DNA of 64,000 bases from Aristaeella hokkaidonensis (GTDB lineage: Bacteria > Bacillota > Clostridia > Christensenellales > Aristaeellaceae): positions 124,001-188,000 of the forward strand of contig NZ_CP068393.1 in assembly GCF_018128945.1 (NCBI RefSeq), given 5' to 3'. Below the pieces are notes generated by a model. That model was given only the letters and a program-made list of their open reading frames with translations. It made no database searches and was not told the origin of the DNA. The translations under genes were made by a program, and so were the position numbers. Below are positions 17,787 to 25,225 of this stretch, one piece after another. The stretch's first letter is position 1; each line of letters opens with the position of its first letter.

Positions 17787-19637
17787 ATGAGCAATCAGGA
17801 CTGGAATAAAGAATTTGCCGCACGGTTTGAGCGTCACGCGGATGAACTGAAGTGGCTGTATATGGAACTGTATCACGGGGACAAAAAAGCATGGGAATAC
17901 TTTACCGGAATGCTGTACCGCATGTGGGAAAGCAGGCCGGAGAATCTCCGGAAGATCGACCGGGAAAGGGAAGCCTGTCCGGCATGGTACAGGGGACACA
18001 GCATGGTGGGCATGCTGATGTACGTAAAGGCTTTTGCCGGAACGCTCCAGGGCGTCCGGAAACGGCTGGACTATATCCAGGACTGCGGTGTGAACTACCT
18101 GCACCTGATGCCGCTGCTGGAAAGCCCGGAAGGACGGAGCGACGGCGGATACGCGGTGAGCGATTTCCGGAAGGTCCAGCCGGAACTGGGCACCATGGAA
18201 GACCTGGCGGAACTGGCGGAGGATTGCCACCGGAAGGGCATCTCCCTGTGCCTGGATTTTGTCATGAACCATACGAGCGAGGACCACGAATGGGCCCGGC
18301 GGGCCAGGGCGGGAGAAGCGGATTACCAGAACCGGTATTTCTTCTATGACACCTGGGATATCCCCAACTGGTATGAGCAGACCGTGCCGCAGGTGTTCCC
18401 GACCACGGCGCCGGGCAATTTCACCTGGTGTGAGGAAGCAAAGAAGATCGTCATGACCACGTTCTATCCATATCAGTGGGACCTGAACTACGCCAATCCT
18501 GCGGTTTTCAACGATATGACGGAGAACATGCTGTATCTGTGCAACTACGGCGTGGATATCATCCGGCTGGACGCGGTGCCCTATATCTGGAAGGCGCCGG
18601 GAACCACCTGCCGGAACCTGCCCCAGGTGCATACCCTGGTGCGGATGATGCGGATGGTCTGCGAGATCGTCTGTCCGGGCACGCTGCTGCTGGGCGAGGT
18701 GGTGATGGAGCCCAGCCGGGTGGTGCCTTATTTCGGTACGGTGCAGAAACCGGAATGCCACCTGCTGTACAACGTGACCACGATGGCTTCCCTGTGGCAT
18801 ACGGTGGCCACACGGAACGTGAAACTGCTGGAGCATCAGCTGGGACAGGTGTTTGCGTTGCCGAGGCAGTACACATTCCTGAATTACCTGCGCTGCCATG
18901 ACGATATCGGCTGGGGTCTGGATTTTGATTATCTGCGCTGGAACTTTGCCTGGGAGCAGGTGCCCCATAAGCGGTACCTGAACGACTACTTCACCGGAAA
19001 GTATCCGGGAAGCCGGGCACGGGGCGAACTGTACAACGATGATCCGCGGCTGGGAGATGCCCGGCTGTGCGGAACAACGGCCTCCCTGTGCGGGATTGAA
19101 AGCGCACGGAAAGACAACAACGAAAAAGAACTGGCGGAAGCCATCCGGCTGGATGGAATGCTGCACGCGCTCATGTTCACCCTGAGCGGGGTGCCGGTGC
19201 TGTACAGCGGGGACGAGATTGCCCAGGAGAACGACAATGCCTATCATGATGATCTGCTGAAGGCTGAAGACAGCCGGTACCTGCACCGGGGAGATATGGA
19301 CTGGCAGAAGGCGGAGAAACGCAAGGATCCGGAGGCAACAGAAGGACAGGTTTTTGCGGAAATTACACGCCAGGAACAGCTCCGGAGGAAATACGGTGTT
19401 TTTGATGACGGAGCGGACGTATGGATCCAGGACACGGGAAACGATCAGGTACTGGGCATCGGCCGGTATTACCTGGGCGAAAAGCTGCTGGCAGTGTTCA
19501 ACTTCTCCAAAGAGGCGCAGGTTGCCTGGATTCATGACGAGACCATGTATACCGACCTGGAAACCGGACGCCGCTGCAAGGCGGGATCTGTCAAGGTTCC
19601 GGCAGGCGGATTCAGATGGCTTTATAAACGGTTTTGA
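17787..19637 (+). CDS. Amylosucrase-like GH13 glucosyltransferase or sucrose hydrolase
   Basis: The 616-residue sequence follows the amylosucrase subfamily (GH13_4) along its whole length. Diagnostic stretches are GVNYLHLMPLLESPEGRSDG, DFVMNHTS, FYPYQWDLNYANP and RCHDDIGW. The predicted catalytic triad is Asp262 (IIRLDAVPY), Glu304 (LLGEVV) and Asp372 (HDD). The Asp of RSDGGYAV (119) and the Arg of EDSRYLHR correspond to the salt-bridge pair that gives amylosucrase its sucrose specificity. Such enzymes split sucrose and transfer glucose to glucan, or to water. There is no signal peptide, so it acts in the cytoplasm. No sugar transporter is adjacent. The final codons form a 19-bp inverted repeat with the sequence after the stop. 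Confidence 0.88.
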   Translation: MSNQDWNKEFAARFERHADELKWLYMELYHGDKKAWEYFTGMLYRMWESRPENLRKIDREREACPAWYRGHSMVGMLMYVKAFAGTLQGVRKRLDYIQDCGVNYLHLMPLLESPEGRSDGGYAVSDFRKVQPELGTMEDLAELAEDCHRKGISLCLDFVMNHTSEDHEWARRARAGEADYQNRYFFYDTWDIPNWYEQTVPQVFPTTAPGNFTWCEEAKKIVMTTFYPYQWDLNYANPAVFNDMTENMLYLCNYGVDIIRLDAVPYIWKAPGTTCRNLPQVHTLVRMMRMVCEIVCPGTLLLGEVVMEPSRVVPYFGTVQKPECHLLYNVTTMASLWHTVATRNVKLLEHQLGQVFALPRQYTFLNYLRCHDDIGWGLDFDYLRWNFAWEQVPHKRYLNDYFTGKYPGSRARGELYNDDPRLGDARLCGTTASLCGIESARKDNNEKELAEAIRLDGMLHALMFTLSGVPVLYSGDEIAQENDNAYHDDLLKAEDSRYLHRGDMDWQKAEKRKDPEATEGQVFAEITRQEQLRRKYGVFDDGADVWIQDTGNDQVLGIGRYYLGEKLLAVFNFSKEAQVAWIHDETMYTDLETGRRCKAGSVKVPAGGFRWLYKRF

Positions 19638-19693
19638 ACCGTTTATAAAGCCATCAATGAACAATGAATAATGAACAATTAACAATGCTATAG
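19615..19693. repeat. Perfect 19-bp inverted repeat across a stop codon plus heptamer array
   Basis: GATGGCTTTATAAACGGTT (19615-19633), the last codons of the amylosucrase-like gene, is repeated as its exact reverse complement at 19637-19655 with a 3-base loop holding the stop codon. It is followed at once by AATGAAC, AATGAAT, AATGAAC and AATTAAC in 7-bp register (19656-19683), then AATGCTATAG. There is no T-run, so it is not a typical terminator. Confidence 0.85.
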
Positions 19694-19801
19694 TGTTTCT
19701 TTTCCCTGGTTTGACGGGAAAAGTGCATCGTGATATTATCCCCAAGTGTATGCAATATGTGAAAAGACAGCTTTTTCACGACCTGTATACCGGAGGAAGT
19801 A

Positions 19802-21070
19802 ATGAAAAAGCAATGGTACCGGCTGGACAATGCCGCGTTGATATTTCCGGCGATTATCCGGAAAAACTGGAACAATGTTTTCCGGGTTTCCGCCACGCTG
19901 AAGGAGCCTGTGGATCCCGAGGTGCTGGACCGGGCAATTGAGGAACTGAAGCCCCGGTTTCCCACCTATTTTGTCCGCCTGAGGAAAGGCTTTTTCTGGT
20001 ATTACCTGGAGACCATCCTGAAGACGCCGAAGTCCCAGAAGGATTTTGCCTATCCCCTCACGCATATGACGCGCAGGGAACTGAAAACCTGCTGTGTGCG
20101 CTTTCTGTATTACAACAACCGCATCGCTGTGGAAGTGTTCCATTCCGTGACCGACGGAACGGGCGGACTGATCCTGCTCAAAAACCTCACAGCCCGCTAC
20201 CTGGCGCTGAAGTACGGCACGGAGATTCCGCCGGAAGGGCATATTGTGGATATCAACGACAAGCCGAAGGCGGAGGAGACCCGGGACTGCTTCCAGTCCT
20301 GCGGCGCGTCCCGGGGCCTGTCCCGGGCGGAGGATACAGCCTACCGCCTGAGCGGAACGCCGGAGGCAGACCGCTTCCGGCATATTATCACCGGCATTGT
20401 GCCGGCGGATAAGCTGAAGGAAAAGGCGCATGAACAGGGCGTGACCGTCACGGCGTTCCTGGCCGCGGTGCTGGCAGAGGCCATCGAGAAGCGTCAACTG
20501 GCAGAGGGCCGCACGGGAAAGAGAACCAAACCGGTGAAGATCACTATTCCCGTGAATCTGCGCAAAACCTTCGGGATGAATACTTTCCGGAATTTTACCC
20601 TGGCGGTGAACATCGGGTTTGACCCACGGCTGGGAGAATATACCCACGAACAGATTTGTTCCCTCATGGGACACCAGCTGGCGGCGGAAACCATTCCCCA
20701 GCGGATGGCAGGACGGGTGGCCAAGAACGTGGACCAGCAGCGGAACCTGCTGCTGCGGCTGATTCCGCTGCCGATCAAGACACTCTGCATGCGCAGCGTG
20801 TATATGCTCAGCGGGGAAAACAAAGGCTGCCTGAACCTGTCCAACATGGGTGTTGTGACGGTGCCGGAGGCCATGCAGCCGCTGGTGGATCGGTTTGAGT
20901 TCGTCATCGGCGTCCAGTACACCTATCCCAACAACTGCTCCGTGGCGACCTACAACGGCAAAACGTATATCAGCATGATCCGGGGCATCCGGGAATCGGA
21001 GCTGGAGCGGCTGGTGTTCTCACGGCTGGTGGAGCTGGGGGTACCGGTAGAGATTGAAAGCAATTCATAA
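19802..21070 (+). CDS. Alcohol acetyltransferase-like protein (condensation-domain superfamily)
   Basis: The 422-residue product resembles the AATase/condensation superfamily of CoA- or carrier-dependent acyltransferases. The active-site motif HxxxDG is present as HSVTDG at residues 114-119. The N-terminal WYRLDNAALIFPAI, the PVNLRK segment and the C-terminal LSNMG segment are typical of the family. These enzymes move acyl groups onto alcohols or amines; the substrate here is unknown. GGAGG precedes the ATG. The next gene, a DUF6320 zinc-ribbon membrane protein, is a common partner of this family in Clostridia. The 3' end forms a palindrome with the bases after its stop. Confidence 0.8.
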   Translation: MKKQWYRLDNAALIFPAIIRKNWNNVFRVSATLKEPVDPEVLDRAIEELKPRFPTYFVRLRKGFFWYYLETILKTPKSQKDFAYPLTHMTRRELKTCCVRFLYYNNRIAVEVFHSVTDGTGGLILLKNLTARYLALKYGTEIPPEGHIVDINDKPKAEETRDCFQSCGASRGLSRAEDTAYRLSGTPEADRFRHIITGIVPADKLKEKAHEQGVTVTAFLAAVLAEAIEKRQLAEGRTGKRTKPVKITIPVNLRKTFGMNTFRNFTLAVNIGFDPRLGEYTHEQICSLMGHQLAAETIPQRMAGRVAKNVDQQRNLLLRLIPLPIKTLCMRSVYMLSGENKGCLNLSNMGVVTVPEAMQPLVDRFEFVIGVQYTYPNNCSVATYNGKTYISMIRGIRESELERLVFSRLVELGVPVEIESNS

Positions 21071-21127
21071 GGCGTTTCACGCCATGAATTGCTTTCAATA
21101 ATGAAGAATGAAAAATGAAGAATGATG
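21053..21127. repeat. Perfect 16-bp inverted repeat at a stop codon plus heptamer array
   Basis: ATTGAAAGCAATTCAT (21053-21068), the end of the acetyltransferase-like gene, recurs as its exact reverse complement at 21084-21099. An inner stem GGCG/CGCC lies between the arms. Directly after come AATGAAG, AATGAAA, AATGAAG and AATGATG in 7-bp register (21100-21127). Confidence 0.85.
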
Positions 21128-21171
21128 GTTACTGTAACCACAGATGAGCTAAGTGACAGAGGAGAAATAAC

Positions 21172-21864
21172 ATGTATTGTGTATATTGCGGGGTAAAGCT
21201 GCAGGACGGGGCGAAGGAATGCCCACTGTGCCGTACGCCGGTGATGATTGCGCAGGAGACGGCGGCCGGGGACCGGTCATCCTATTCCGACCGCCTGCCG
21301 GAGAAGGAAAAAACCGGCAGGGGGCTGCTGGTCTGGATGCTCACGGCGGTGATGATCGCCGCGGGCCTGAGCAGCCTGATTGTCTGCCTGAACACGGCCG
21401 GGGAGGCCTCCTGGTCCGGCTATGTGCTCATGGGCGGGGCGCTGGCCTGGATTGTGGTGCTGTTCCCGCTGCTGTTTCCCCGGTTTCGACCGATGATTTT
21501 CCTGCCGATTGACTTTGTGTGTCTGGCGGGGTTCCTGCTGTATGTGTGCCTGAAGAACGGTGAAAACTGGTTCCTGTCCTTCGCATTCCCGGTGACGGGT
21601 ATTGCCTGTATCCTGACGCTGCTGGGCGTGACGATTTTCCGGTATATCCGGAAGGGACGGCTGCGGCTGCTGGGCCTGTATCTGGTGCTGATCGGCTGCA
21701 GCTTCATGCTGGTTGAGTTTTTCCAGAGCATCACTTTCCAGACTCCCATGTGGGTATGGTCCCTCTACTGCGTATGCGGATTCGGGCTGCTGGGGTTGTT
21801 CCTGTTCATTGCAACCCTGATTCCGCCGCTCCACGCGCACCTGCGGAAAACCTTCTTCTTCTGA
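21172..21864 (+). CDS. Zinc-ribbon membrane protein of the DUF6320 type
   Basis: The 230-residue protein opens with a zinc ribbon (CVYCG at 3-7 and CPLCR at 17-21). A short linker and about six hydrophobic segments follow, consistent with a polytopic membrane protein whose ribbon faces the cytoplasm. This arrangement matches DUF6320 proteins, usually found beside alcohol-acetyltransferase-like genes, as here (101 bases after one). GAGGAG precedes the ATG, and a terminator follows at 21903. Function is unknown; co-occurrence suggests a joint role with the upstream acyltransferase. Confidence 0.78.
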   Translation: MYCVYCGVKLQDGAKECPLCRTPVMIAQETAAGDRSSYSDRLPEKEKTGRGLLVWMLTAVMIAAGLSSLIVCLNTAGEASWSGYVLMGGALAWIVVLFPLLFPRFRPMIFLPIDFVCLAGFLLYVCLKNGENWFLSFAFPVTGIACILTLLGVTIFRYIRKGRLRLLGLYLVLIGCSFMLVEFFQSITFQTPMWVWSLYCVCGFGLLGLFLFIATLIPPLHAHLRKTFFF

Positions 21865-21902
21865 TCCGTATCAGACAACAAAAAAACACAGACAGAAACA
21901 AG

Positions 21903-21943
21903 GCCCGTCCTTTGCCGGAACGCGGAAGGACGGGCTTCTTCTT
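21903..21943 (+). terminator. Terminator after the DUF6320 gene
   Basis: GCCCGTCCTT (21903-21912) pairs with AAGGACGGGC (21926-21935), followed by TTCTTCTTT. Confidence 0.85.
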
Positions 21944-22001
21944 TATCCGCCAGGGATATATGGATGTCTGTATGGTGTGGATTTTATGAGCAAAATAGAT
22001 T

Positions 22002-24431
22002 ATGATAAACATGGAACAGATCAAATCGATCCGCAAGGATCAATCTGAAATGCGTTGTGATAGTATGAATTACGAACTGCTGAATGCGTATGTGCAGGCG
22101 CTGCGCCCTGAACGGGAGCGGTATCTGTATCAGCACGCGTTGAATAAGGTGCGGGTCATTACCCGAAGCATGAAACCTGCAGAAAAGGAAGCTTATCTGC
22201 AGAGCGAAGCATTTCTGAACACATTAAGACAACTCCAGCGCCGGGACAGGATCTGGCAGGGCCTGCTCCGGGGTGAACTTGTGCTGGTCGGTGACCAGGC
22301 GGAATATGAGCGGCTGGCCGGGCTGATCGCTACAGAGCTGCATGACGGACATAAAATAGACCTGGCTTTTCTGCGTACGGTTGAAAAGAGCAAAGTATCC
22401 CTGGAAAAAGCATATGAGGCGCTGCGGATTGTCCGGGAAGGGGATCTGCGGCGCTGGTTTGACGATGGCATGGGACAGATGACTATCCGGGCGGAAAACC
22501 GGGTGGTATTGTGGCTGCGAACCGGGGATCACGGTGCACGGCTGAAGGAAGACGATGAGGAACGTTCCGTTGTCCGACGGGTGATGGATAAGTATTTTCC
22601 CGGTGGACTGACCCCCAAGGCGGTGGACCGGGCTTTCCAGCCGGGCTCGCTTGCGGGATACCTGCGGGCGGAAGCCGGGAAAGCGTTTCCGGAACTGAAT
22701 GCCTGCCGGAACGTCCGGCTGCCTTCCGGGGAAACGGTGGCATCAGCGGTACGGCGGGAAGCGGATCGGGGCGCGAGGCTGCTGATCAACGCACTGGACA
22801 AAAAATTTACCAAGGATCGTCTCCGGCGGCTGCTGGAGAAGAATGCCGCATTGATCCGCCTGCAGAAGAAAGCGGACGCCGTCTATGAACGGGAAAAACG
22901 GATCCGGGCGGCACTGCTGGACGCTATTCCGGAACACTACCGGGATCTGTATCCGCTGGCCAGGCAGATGCGAAGGCACTTCTTCCTTCATCTGGGACCA
23001 ACCAATTCCGGTAAAACCTATGAAGGCATCCAGCGGCTACAGGCAGCCAGCTGCGGCCTGTATCTCGGCCCGCTGAGACTGCTGGCGGCAGAACAGTTTG
23101 AAGCCCTGAACCTGGCGGACGTGCCCTGCTCACTGGTAACAGGCGAGGAGCAGATCCGTGTACCCTTCAGCCGGGTGCAATCCTCAACGGTGGAAATGGC
23201 GGACCTCCAGACGCATTATGACGTGGCGGTCATTGACGAATGCCAGATGATTGCCGACAGGGACCGGGGCGGCGCCTGGACAGCGGCGATCCTGGGACTG
23301 TGCGCGGATGAAATCCATGCCTGTGCTTCACCGGATGCAGAAGGGCTTCTGACCCGTATTATTAATGACTGCGGGGATGAACTGACCATCATCCGTCATG
23401 AGCGGATGACTCCGCTGGAAGTGGAAAAGGAAGGCTTCCAGTTCCCGGCATCCGTCCGGCCGGGAGACGCACTGATCGTTTTCTCCAAGGCCCGGGTACA
23501 TGCAGTGGCTGCAGAACTGAAGACGCGGGGATACAAGGTATCCCTGATTTACGGTGCCCTGCCGCCGGACGTGCGGCGCAACCAGGCAGACCGGTTCCAT
23601 CGGGGCGATACAGAGGTTGTGGTGTCCACGGACGCTATTGCCATGGGTATGAACCTGCCGATTCAGCGGGTGGTTTTCCTGGAATCGGAAAAGTATGACG
23701 GCGATATTACCCGGCTGCTGACGGATTCAGAAATCAAACAGATTGCCGGTCGTGCCGGCCGGTACGGGAAATATGAGATCGGCTATGTGAATGCCTTCGG
23801 CTTCCGTCAGGAAGTGGCCCGGGCAATGGCCCGGCCGCTGCTGCCGCTGACGGAAGGCGTAATCGGCTTCCCGGAATCCCTGCTGGGCATTCCGCTGCCG
23901 CTGACCGGCATCCTGGACCAGTGGATCCGGATGCAGGACAAGGGATGCTTTTCCAAAGCATCCACGGTCCGGATGGCGGAACTGGCTGCGATGATGGAAA
24001 CACCCAAGACGGACCGGCGGCTGCTGTACAGGTTCATCTGCATTCCCTTTGATGAAAAGGATCCGGACCTGCTGTTCCGCTGGAAGGCAATGTACCATGC
24101 GGAGTGCCGCGGGGAGCATGTTGACGTGATGCCGGAGATGCCGGAAATTGTGGAACCCGAAAGCTGTACGATCCGCATGCTGGACGGACTGGAGGCGGAT
24201 TACCGCCGTTGCGACCTTTACTATAACTATACCCGCCTGTTCCTGCCGGAACCGGACAATCTCCTGTCGGAGATCCAGCGCCGCAAGGATCTGATTTCCC
24301 AGGGAATCGTACACATCCTGTCCACCCAGAAGCTGCAGCAGCGGACCTGTCCTTCCTGCAAGCGGCATCTGCCGTGGAACTGGCCATACCGTATCTGCGA
24401 CAGCTGCTACGGACGGGGACGCCGGTGGTAA
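22002..24431 (+). CDS. SUV3-like superfamily 2 RNA helicase with C-terminal zinc ribbon
   Basis: The 809-residue protein has an unrecognised helical N-terminal third and then a helicase core very like mitochondrial SUV3. Motifs are HLGPTNSGKTYEGI (Walker A at 332-339), LVTGEE (379-384), DECQMI (412-417, the Walker B position), STDAIAMGMNLPIQRVVF and QIAGRAGRYG. The last 35 residues hold a CxxC...CxxC ribbon (CPSCKRHLP and ICDSCYG). SUV3 unwinds RNA in degradosomes; an RNA-turnover role is a reasonable inference. The start is uncertain. The first ATG lacks a binding site, while the ATG 16 codons in has AAGGAT upstream and may be the true one. Confidence 0.85.
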   Translation: MINMEQIKSIRKDQSEMRCDSMNYELLNAYVQALRPERERYLYQHALNKVRVITRSMKPAEKEAYLQSEAFLNTLRQLQRRDRIWQGLLRGELVLVGDQAEYERLAGLIATELHDGHKIDLAFLRTVEKSKVSLEKAYEALRIVREGDLRRWFDDGMGQMTIRAENRVVLWLRTGDHGARLKEDDEERSVVRRVMDKYFPGGLTPKAVDRAFQPGSLAGYLRAEAGKAFPELNACRNVRLPSGETVASAVRREADRGARLLINALDKKFTKDRLRRLLEKNAALIRLQKKADAVYEREKRIRAALLDAIPEHYRDLYPLARQMRRHFFLHLGPTNSGKTYEGIQRLQAASCGLYLGPLRLLAAEQFEALNLADVPCSLVTGEEQIRVPFSRVQSSTVEMADLQTHYDVAVIDECQMIADRDRGGAWTAAILGLCADEIHACASPDAEGLLTRIINDCGDELTIIRHERMTPLEVEKEGFQFPASVRPGDALIVFSKARVHAVAAELKTRGYKVSLIYGALPPDVRRNQADRFHRGDTEVVVSTDAIAMGMNLPIQRVVFLESEKYDGDITRLLTDSEIKQIAGRAGRYGKYEIGYVNAFGFRQEVARAMARPLLPLTEGVIGFPESLLGIPLPLTGILDQWIRMQDKGCFSKASTVRMAELAAMMETPKTDRRLLYRFICIPFDEKDPDLLFRWKAMYHAECRGEHVDVMPEMPEIVEPESCTIRMLDGLEADYRRCDLYYNYTRLFLPEPDNLLSEIQRRKDLISQGIVHILSTQKLQQRTCPSCKRHLPWNWPYRICDSCYGRGRRW

Positions 24432-24471
24432 GAACCGACTGAATACTGACAGAGAAAACAAAGGAGAGCAC

Positions 24472-25203
24472 ATGGATACCATAGCCGGTGAATGGATTAT
24501 GAAGGGTTGCAGGCGTACAGACAAGGACTGCCTGCATTCTCCGGAGGATCTGCTGGAGCAGGTCATGAAGATCGGCTTTCTTCCTTTGTTCTCCAATGAT
24601 ATACCCGGTTTTTCCGTGGAAGAACATACTCCGGCGGAAGATTGGTGGATGGGGGATCCTGCAAAGGATCCCTGGGCCTGGAGGCAGGTACTGGCCTCCA
24701 ATGCTTTTGTGGCCTACGGAAAGTTTTTCGACAGGAAAGCGGGTTTTGTTTCCAAAGAATGGTTTGCCCGTTTCGCGAACTACCGCCGTGACGGGTATGA
24801 TTATGAGGGTATGTATGAAGACGGCAAGATGACCAGCCGCTGCAAGAGAATCATGGATATCCTTGAGCTGAATGAGGATGCGGCAGGTCTGGGACTGCTG
24901 ACCTGCGAGATCAAAAGACGGGCAGCGCTGGAAAAAGGCTTTGAGGGAGCCATGACAGAACTGCAGATGAAGACCTTCCTGATCATGAGCGACTTCCGGC
25001 AGAGACGGAACAAACGCGGGGAAGAGTACGGATGGCATGTGGCGGAACTGATGACCCCGGAAACAAAATGGGGCTATGACGCGGTGAACGGCTGCAAAGA
25101 ATCTCCGGAGGAATCCTGGAGCCGAATCATGGGACAGATACGGAAGTACTATCCGAAAACAGATGACCGTGCTGTTCAGAAGGTGCTGGGTATACGGAAG
25201 TAA
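24472..25203 (+). CDS. AlkZ-related protein, 243 aa
   Basis: The product resembles a family of roughly 240-residue clostridial proteins annotated as AlkZ-related, with the central segment DPWAWR......AYGKFFDRKAGFVSKEWF and MYEDGKMTSRCKRIMDIL. AlkZ glycosylases unhook DNA crosslinks using a QxQ motif. I see no clear QxQ here, so DNA-repair activity should not be assumed. The gene has AAAGGAG before its ATG, lies 40 bases after the helicase gene and is probably cotranscribed with it. The family call is from memory of the pattern and is moderate. Confidence 0.55.
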   Translation: MDTIAGEWIMKGCRRTDKDCLHSPEDLLEQVMKIGFLPLFSNDIPGFSVEEHTPAEDWWMGDPAKDPWAWRQVLASNAFVAYGKFFDRKAGFVSKEWFARFANYRRDGYDYEGMYEDGKMTSRCKRIMDILELNEDAAGLGLLTCEIKRRAALEKGFEGAMTELQMKTFLIMSDFRQRRNKRGEEYGWHVAELMTPETKWGYDAVNGCKESPEESWSRIMGQIRKYYPKTDDRAVQKVLGIRK

Positions 25204-25225
25204 ACAGGAAGGAACCTATATCGTC

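Noticed and set aside
17712-19745. 677-residue minus-strand frame opposite the amylosucrase-like gene
   Set aside because: Shadow frame, Pro/His/Gln-rich, without motifs or a ribosome-binding site.
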